From an uncultured bacterium (GTDB lineage Bacteria > Hydrogenedentota > Hydrogenedentia > Hydrogenedentales > CAILVY01), in assembly GCA_937951485.1 (NCBI GenBank), contig CALEDJ010000009.1, forward strand, positions 84,155 through 148,154: 64,000 nt of DNA, in the 5' to 3' direction. Made by a program: the position numbers and the translations under genes. Positions within the stretch are counted from its first letter, which is position 1. Each line of letters opens with the position of its first letter. Positions 59,471 to 64,000 of this stretch are shown in pieces. Below the pieces are notes generated by a model that had not been told where the DNA came from, searched no databases, and worked only from the letters and a program-made list of their open reading frames with translations.

Positions 59471-60586
59471 ATGAAGATGCGGATGCCGCTGCAATCGCTG
59501 CTGGAGGAGCACACAATGGCCGGCGCTCCGGAGTTGTGTCTTCGGGAGGCGGATGGGGCGGTGCGTTGCGTGGCGTGCGGGCACCGGTGCCTGATCCGCG
59601 AGGGGCGCGCGGGGGTATGCCGGGTGCGCTTCAACAAAGGCGGGGAACTGCGCGTGCCGGGCGGCTATGTGGCGGGACTGCAGGTGGACCCCATCGAAAA
59701 GAAACCCTTCTACCATGCGTTTCCCGGACGTGATGCGCTGTCGTTCGGGATGCTCGGCTGCGACCTGCACTGCGCCTACTGTCAAAATTGGATCAGCAGC
59801 CAGGTGCTGCGAGACGAACGCGCCGTGGCGCATCCCCACATCTGCAATGCGGACCACATCGTCAATCTGGCGCTGCGCCAGGGCGCGCCGGTGGTGGTGA
59901 GCACTTACAATGAACCGTTGATCACGGCGGACTGGGCAGCGCAGATATTCCAAATCGCCCGGGAAAAGGGGCTGGTCTGCGGCTTTGTCAGCAACGGCAA
60001 CGCCACCCGCGAAGTGATTGACTATCTGAAGCCGCTGCTGTCGCTGTACAAAGTGGACCTCAAAAGTTTCAACGACCGCAATTATCGAAAACTCGGCTGC
60101 AAACTCAGCACCGTGCTGGAGAGCATCGAATACCTCAAGGCATCGGGATTCTGGGTGGAGATTGTCACGCTCGTGGTGCCCGGATTCAACGACACCGAGA
60201 CGGAACTGGCGGACATCGCGAAATTCATCGCCCGGGTTTCGCGCGACATCCCCTGGCATGTCACCGCGTTTCATCCCGACTACCAGATGGCGGACACCCC
60301 CCGCACCCCCGCCGAAACCCTGGAAACGGCCTACCTGGCGGGCAAGGAGGCCGGGTTGCATTTCGTCTATGCCGGCAACCTGCCCGGGCGCGTCGGCAAC
60401 CGCGAAAACACCTATTGCCCGCAATGCGGCGCGTTGCTCATCCGCCGCTACGGCTTCTATGTGCTCGAAAATCACATGCGCGGCGGCGCCTGCCCGGAAT
60501 GCAACACCGCCATCCCCGGCGTCTGGGAAAAAACCCCGCCCCGACAAAGCACCGGCACCGGCATCCCCCAGGCTTTGCGACCATGA
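59471..60586 (+). CDS. amrS: AmmeMemoRadiSam-type radical SAM enzyme
   Basis: A 371-residue radical SAM enzyme. An N-terminal zinc-ribbon-like part (CVACGHRCLIREGRAGVCRVR) is followed by GGYVAGLQVDPIEKKPFYHAFPG, then CDLHCAYC (C97, C101, C104) that binds the radical 4Fe-4S cluster. Later blocks are VVSTYNEPLI, CGFVSNGNATREVIDYL, YKVDLKSFNDRNYRKLG and EIVTLVVPGFNDTETEL. A C-terminal four-cysteine ribbon (CPQCGALL...GGACPECNTAIPG) is characteristic of this family, formerly grouped with pyruvate-formate-lyase activases. It usually works with AMMECR1 and MEMO1 domain proteins, neither of which is in the window. Confidence 0.88.
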   Translation: MKMRMPLQSLLEEHTMAGAPELCLREADGAVRCVACGHRCLIREGRAGVCRVRFNKGGELRVPGGYVAGLQVDPIEKKPFYHAFPGRDALSFGMLGCDLHCAYCQNWISSQVLRDERAVAHPHICNADHIVNLALRQGAPVVVSTYNEPLITADWAAQIFQIAREKGLVCGFVSNGNATREVIDYLKPLLSLYKVDLKSFNDRNYRKLGCKLSTVLESIEYLKASGFWVEIVTLVVPGFNDTETELADIAKFIARVSRDIPWHVTAFHPDYQMADTPRTPAETLETAYLAGKEAGLHFVYAGNLPGRVGNRENTYCPQCGALLIRRYGFYVLENHMRGGACPECNTAIPGVWEKTPPRQSTGTGIPQALRP

Positions 60587-60697
60587 CCGATCGGAATGAT
60601 CGTAAGACAGCGACGACCGCTGAATTCACGTCCGGCCAACACATAGTTTCGTATTCGGCTGACACACAGTTTTTTATTGAGCGGAAGGGCGGAAAAC

Positions 60698-61822
60698 ATG
60701 GCACGGATTCCCTGGTTGCCGATGTGCGCGGCGGGCATTGCGTGGGCCGCAACGGCGTGGACGGACCCGCTGGTCCAGACGGACCTGTTCCTCTCCGGGG
60801 AAGGCGGCTACCATACCTACCGCATCCCCGCGCTGGCGCTGACCCGCGAAGGCACGGTGCTCGCCTTCTGCGAAGGTCGCCGCGACGGCCAGGGCGATTC
60901 CGGCCAGATTGACATGCTCCTGCGCCGCAGCGTAGATGGCGGCGCGACGTGGGGACCGCTTCAGGTGGTCTCCTCGGCCAAGGGCTATACCACGGGGAAT
61001 CCCGCGCCGGTCGTGGACCGCGAGACCGGAACCATCCTTCTCCCGCTCACCCGCAACCGCGCCGAAGACACGGAACCGATGATTTTGCGCGGGGAAGCGC
61101 CGCCACGTACCGTATGGATCACCCGCAGCCGCGACGACGGCCTGACCTGGGAGGAACCGCAGGAAATCAGCGACAGCGTGCGCCGGGACGACTGGCGCTG
61201 GTACGCCACCGGCCCGTGCCACGGCATCCAACTCGCTTCAGGCCGCCTTATGATCCCCTGCGACCACGCGCGCAGTCCCGCGTTCAAGGATTGGCACTCG
61301 CACGTCATTTACAGCGACGACGGCGGCGCGACATGGCAGATCGGCGGCATTGCCGACGGATTCACCAACGAATCCACCGTGGTCGAACTAACGGACGGCC
61401 GCCTCTGCCTCAACATGCGCAACTACCGCACCTCCAAACGCCGCGCCATCGCCTTCAGCGACGACCAGGGTATGACCTGGTCACCGGTGCACGATGACGA
61501 CGCACTGATTGAACCGCGCTGTCAGGCAAGCATCATCCGGTATTCCACCGAATCAAGCGTCGGAAAAAACCGCGTGCTTTTCTCCAATCCCGCCTCGGAA
61601 AAACGGGAAAACATGACCGTCCGCGTGAGTTATGACGAATGCCGGACATGGCCCGTCGCGCGCAGCCTCCACACCGGACCCGCCGCCTATTCCGACCTCG
61701 TCGTCCTGCCCGACGGCGCCATCGGCTGCCTCTACGAACGCGGCGATACGCATCCCTACGAACGCATCACCTTCGCCCGCTTCTCCCTCCAATGGCTCAC
61801 GGAAGATTCGGATACGCCGTGA
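60698..61822 (+). CDS. Secreted exo-alpha-sialidase-like protein (GH33)
   Basis: A 374-residue exported protein. The start at 60698 follows GAAGGGCGG and residues 1-22 form a signal peptide. YRIPAL (R42) is the RIP motif whose Arg binds the sialate carboxylate. Four Asp boxes SxDxGxTW are visible: SVDGGATW (78-85), SRDDGLTW (144-151), SDDGGATW and SDDQGMTW, typical of the six-bladed neuraminidase propeller. RNYR and the acidic CEGRRDGQGD after the RIP motif also fit. It would remove terminal sialic acid or a related sugar outside the cell. It is 111 bases downstream of amrS. Confidence 0.88.
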   Translation: MARIPWLPMCAAGIAWAATAWTDPLVQTDLFLSGEGGYHTYRIPALALTREGTVLAFCEGRRDGQGDSGQIDMLLRRSVDGGATWGPLQVVSSAKGYTTGNPAPVVDRETGTILLPLTRNRAEDTEPMILRGEAPPRTVWITRSRDDGLTWEEPQEISDSVRRDDWRWYATGPCHGIQLASGRLMIPCDHARSPAFKDWHSHVIYSDDGGATWQIGGIADGFTNESTVVELTDGRLCLNMRNYRTSKRRAIAFSDDQGMTWSPVHDDDALIEPRCQASIIRYSTESSVGKNRVLFSNPASEKRENMTVRVSYDECRTWPVARSLHTGPAAYSDLVVLPDGAIGCLYERGDTHPYERITFARFSLQWLTEDSDTP

Positions 61823-61829
61823 CCGAAAG

Positions 61830-61854
61830 TTCTGGAGTACAGGCTTTAGCCTGT
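61830..61854. repeat. Dispersed AGGCTTTAGCCT repeat
   Basis: TTCTGGAGTAC followed by AGGCTTTAGCCTGT, starting eight bases after the sialidase stop codon. It has one mismatch to 39354-39380. Confidence 0.8.
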
Positions 61855-61990
61855 GAGGAGACAGGCGCGACCTCTGCACTACCTTAAGCACCCGGCATTC
61901 CTTTGATCGTTCCCAAAGCGCTCTGTTACACTGACACCGCCTTCTCCTTCCCTGAAATGACAATCACAAATGCACCATGGGAAATGCCCA

Positions 61991-63436
61991 ATGCCCAACG
62001 CCAAAAACACCGTCGAACCCGTGATATTGAAGGGGTTTCAGGACTTTTTTCCCGAGGACCTGATCGCGCGCCGGCAGATCATCCGGACCATTGAGAGCGT
62101 CTTTGAACTGTACGGCTTCGCGCCGCTCGAAACGCCCGCGATGGAATATCTCGAAGTGCTGCTGGGTTCCGGCGGCGAGGCCGCGAACAAGGAACTGTTC
62201 CGCCTGGAAAGCCCCGAAGGCGACGCGGTGGCGCTGCGTTTCGACCTGACCGTTCCCTTTGCCCGCATGATCGCGCAGTATCCCGACCGCCTGAAACCGC
62301 CGGTCCGGCGCTACGCCATCGGACCGGTCTGGCGCGCCGACAAACCGGGGCCGGGCCGGTTCCGCCAGTTCGTGCAGTGCGACGCCGACATCGCGGGTGC
62401 GGCGAACATCGCAGCGGACGCCGAAATCATCGCCCTCATGGCGGCGATCATGGACGCGCTCGGCGCGCGGGACTACGCCATCCTCATCAATAACCGTAAA
62501 CTGATTGACGCCCTGCTCGACCACTGCGGCATCGTCGAGGAGGCGCGGCAGAAGCACGTGCTCCGCGTCATTGACAAACGAGAGAAGGTCGGCGTGGATA
62601 AAGTGCGCCTGGAACTCGGCGAAGGCCGCGTGGATGAATCCGGCGACCCCATCCCCGGCGTGCACCTTGATGACGCGACCATTGACGCCATCCTCGCGCT
62701 CGTCGCCATCGCAGGCGACTCGCGCGCCGACACCGTCGCGCGGCTGGCCGACGCGCTCCCGGACACGTCCGCCGCCCGCGAAGCCCTCCAGGAAATGCGC
62801 GAACTCGCCGACATCCTCGCCGCCATCGGCGTCCCCGAAGCGCATGCGCGCTTCGAGCCGAGCCTCGCGCGCGGCCTCGATTACTACACCGGCGCCGTCT
62901 TCGAGACCGTTTTCAGCAACGCGCGGGAATTCGGCTCGGTCATGGGCGGCGGCCGATACGACGGCCTCACCGGGCGCTTCGCCGCCGACCGCGCCATCCC
63001 CTGCACCGGCACCTCCGTCGGCCTCGACCGCTTCTGCGCCGCGCTGAAACACCTCGGACTGCTCGAATGCGCCGCCACCCCCGTCCAGGTCCTCGTCGTC
63101 ACCATCGGCAACGTGCCCAAAGCCGAAACCATGCGCCTCGCAGCGGAACTGCGCGCCGCCGGCATCCGCACCGAAACCTACTTCGCCGCCCGCAAAAAAA
63201 CGCAGATGGGCGCCCAACTCTCCCACGCCGACCACTACGGCATCCCCGTCGCCGTCATCGTCGGCGAAGACGAACTCGCCCGCGGCCTCGTCTCCGTCAA
63301 AGACCTCCGCGCCGGCAAAGCCCGCCGCGCCGACATCACCGACCGTGACGCCTACCGACAGGCCGGTAAAACGGCCCAGGTCACCATCCCCCGCACCGAA
63401 ATGATCGCCGAAATCCGAAGGATTTTGGTAATGTAA
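61991..63436 (+). CDS. hisS: Histidyl-tRNA synthetase
   Basis: A 481-residue class II synthetase that charges tRNA-His. Motif 1 region is ILKGFQDFFPEDLIARRQ; motif 2 is RYAIGPVWRADKPGPGRFRQFVQCDADI. RGLDYYTGAVFE is the histidine-A motif, GGGRYDGL and GTSVGLDR form motif 3. The C-terminal anticodon-binding domain runs from VQVLVVTIGN to the end. The start at 61991 has GGGAA eight bases upstream; an ATG at 61970, seven codons longer, has none. A repeat lies between it and the sialidase gene. Confidence 0.93.
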   Translation: MPNAKNTVEPVILKGFQDFFPEDLIARRQIIRTIESVFELYGFAPLETPAMEYLEVLLGSGGEAANKELFRLESPEGDAVALRFDLTVPFARMIAQYPDRLKPPVRRYAIGPVWRADKPGPGRFRQFVQCDADIAGAANIAADAEIIALMAAIMDALGARDYAILINNRKLIDALLDHCGIVEEARQKHVLRVIDKREKVGVDKVRLELGEGRVDESGDPIPGVHLDDATIDAILALVAIAGDSRADTVARLADALPDTSAAREALQEMRELADILAAIGVPEAHARFEPSLARGLDYYTGAVFETVFSNAREFGSVMGGGRYDGLTGRFAADRAIPCTGTSVGLDRFCAALKHLGLLECAATPVQVLVVTIGNVPKAETMRLAAELRAAGIRTETYFAARKKTQMGAQLSHADHYGIPVAVIVGEDELARGLVSVKDLRAGKARRADITDRDAYRQAGKTAQVTIPRTEMIAEIRRILVM

Positions 63437-63443
63437 ATTGCGC

Positions 63444-63575
63444 ATGCCATCGCAAGTCGTGCTGGGCGATGGAGAACGATTGACACAATTGATGATTGAA
63501 CACGGCGTGGGCGTTACGCACTATCGCGTTCTGCGTCTCCCAAGGATTGATGGCGATTACTTTGATGCAGAATGA
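63444..63575 (+). pseudogene. C-terminal relic of a Mrr-like restriction endonuclease
   Basis: Forty-three codons read VVLGDGERLTQLMIEHGVGV, then HYRVLRLPRIDGDYFDAE. This fits the last 35 residues of Mrr-type restriction proteins (pattern I-L-I-D-G-x-x-L...M-I-x-x-x-V-G-V...Y-x-L-K-R-I-D-x-D-F-F). The catalytic core is absent, so it is a leftover of a lost defence gene. Confidence 0.6.
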
Positions 63576-63999
63576 CCCGTATAGCATGCGAAGTGGTGAC
63601 CCGATTAAGTGAACATTGTATCTGTGTTGCGCGGGGGAGATTCGTTAATGACGGCCAAGACAGCAATGCCGGAAGCGCCGATCGCGGGTTTTTGCCGGCG
63701 CTGGCAGGTGCTGGAACCGGCGTTGTTTGGGTCCGAATCGGGACGATTTTGGTCCGGAAAGGGGTGAGAACGTGCTGGTCCGATTTGATCCAGCGGTACG
63801 TGAATGGTTTGGCGAGTGGTTCTCGTTGTGATCCAGCGCAGGATGCGGGGGAAAAGCCACCCTCACCCCACCCCTCTCCCGGAGGGAGAGGGAGTAAGAC
63901 CCGTTGCAATGCATATGTTTCTCCAGATGGTGGACAGGTTGAGGCGGATTTTTCAGTTCTTCGGGGTAAGGACGAGACCAATCGCAATCTCCCTGTCAC
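63576..63999. other. Right-edge intergenic region
   Basis: No gene is supported. It holds a hairpin repeat at 63860-63892 and otherwise GC-rich sequence. Confidence 0.55.
63860..63892. repeat. CCCTCTCCC/GGGAGAGGG hairpin repeat
   Basis: CCCTCACCCCACCCCTCTCC then CGGAGGGAGAGGG gives a CCCTCTCC/GGGAGAGGG hairpin of a type scattered in many high-GC bacterial genomes. Confidence 0.7.
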
Positions 64000-64000
64000 T

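Noticed and set aside
61964..63445. 493-codon frame opposite hisS
   Set aside because: Antisense shadow; the hisS motifs settle the strand.

Overview
This is a GC-rich chromosomal segment from a Gram-negative (lipid A/Kdo-bearing) bacterium. WaaA, a secretin-based type IV pilus / type II secretion-like machine, a lipoprotein with PEGA and FGE-like domains, secreted FG-GAP and sialidase propellers, an ADP-forming acetyl-CoA synthetase and many short dispersed GC-rich repeats fit a PVC-neighbouring lineage such as Hydrogenedentota, Sumerlaeota or Lentisphaerota. That placement is an inference. No rRNA or tRNA gene was seen.

Left part (1-25.2 kb). The window opens in a threonyl-tRNA synthetase that appears to lack the TGS domain. 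Then come a membrane-anchored propeller protein, a radical SAM enzyme, a CBM9-like protein and a beta-alpha fused ADP-forming acetyl-CoA synthetase. AddA and AddB follow, separated by about 780 bp holding a direct repeat and two gene relics. Next are an NtrC-type regulator, a stand-alone GspF N-domain protein, a family 2 glycosyltransferase, thiS-thiE, a secreted FG-GAP protein, a TPR protein and small hypotheticals. A sugar ABC transporter (two permeases and a lipoprotein, no ATPase) lies directly downstream of waaA.

Central part (25.3-58.0 kb). All genes lie on the minus strand and build one envelope machine. In transcription order these are PilB-like ATPase, PilT, a second PilB/GspE, PilC/GspF, pseudopilins of the G, H, I, J and K types, a 1717-residue exported multi-module protein, a PEGA/FGE-like lipoprotein, a PilM-PilN fusion, PilO-like, PilP-like and a secretin. 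The K-type pseudopilin has 2777 residues: GspK landmarks at both ends are separated by about 1900 residues carrying Asp/Asn loops and a lamin-tail-like module. It is the best candidate here for something undescribed, a pseudopilin whose passenger could be displayed at the pilus tip. PilT implies a retractile pilus, while the complete G-H-I-J-K set implies a type II-like tip. Strong sigma70-like promoters precede the pilB and pilMN units.

Right part (58.0-64 kb). An AT-rich, palindrome-containing intergenic region leads to a small XRE regulator, an AmmeMemoRadiSam-type radical SAM enzyme, an exported GH33-like sialidase and histidyl-tRNA synthetase. The relic of a Mrr-like restriction enzyme and repeat-containing DNA follow.

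Across the window short repeats recur: a motif with core AGGCTTCAGCCT, a GCGAACGT..CGCTCGC motif, heptamer arrays related to CATTCCG, and 9-bp arrays starting GTC. They sit between genes, at stop codons, and apparently in frame inside the N-terminus of the 1717-residue protein, between its start codon and its signal peptide.
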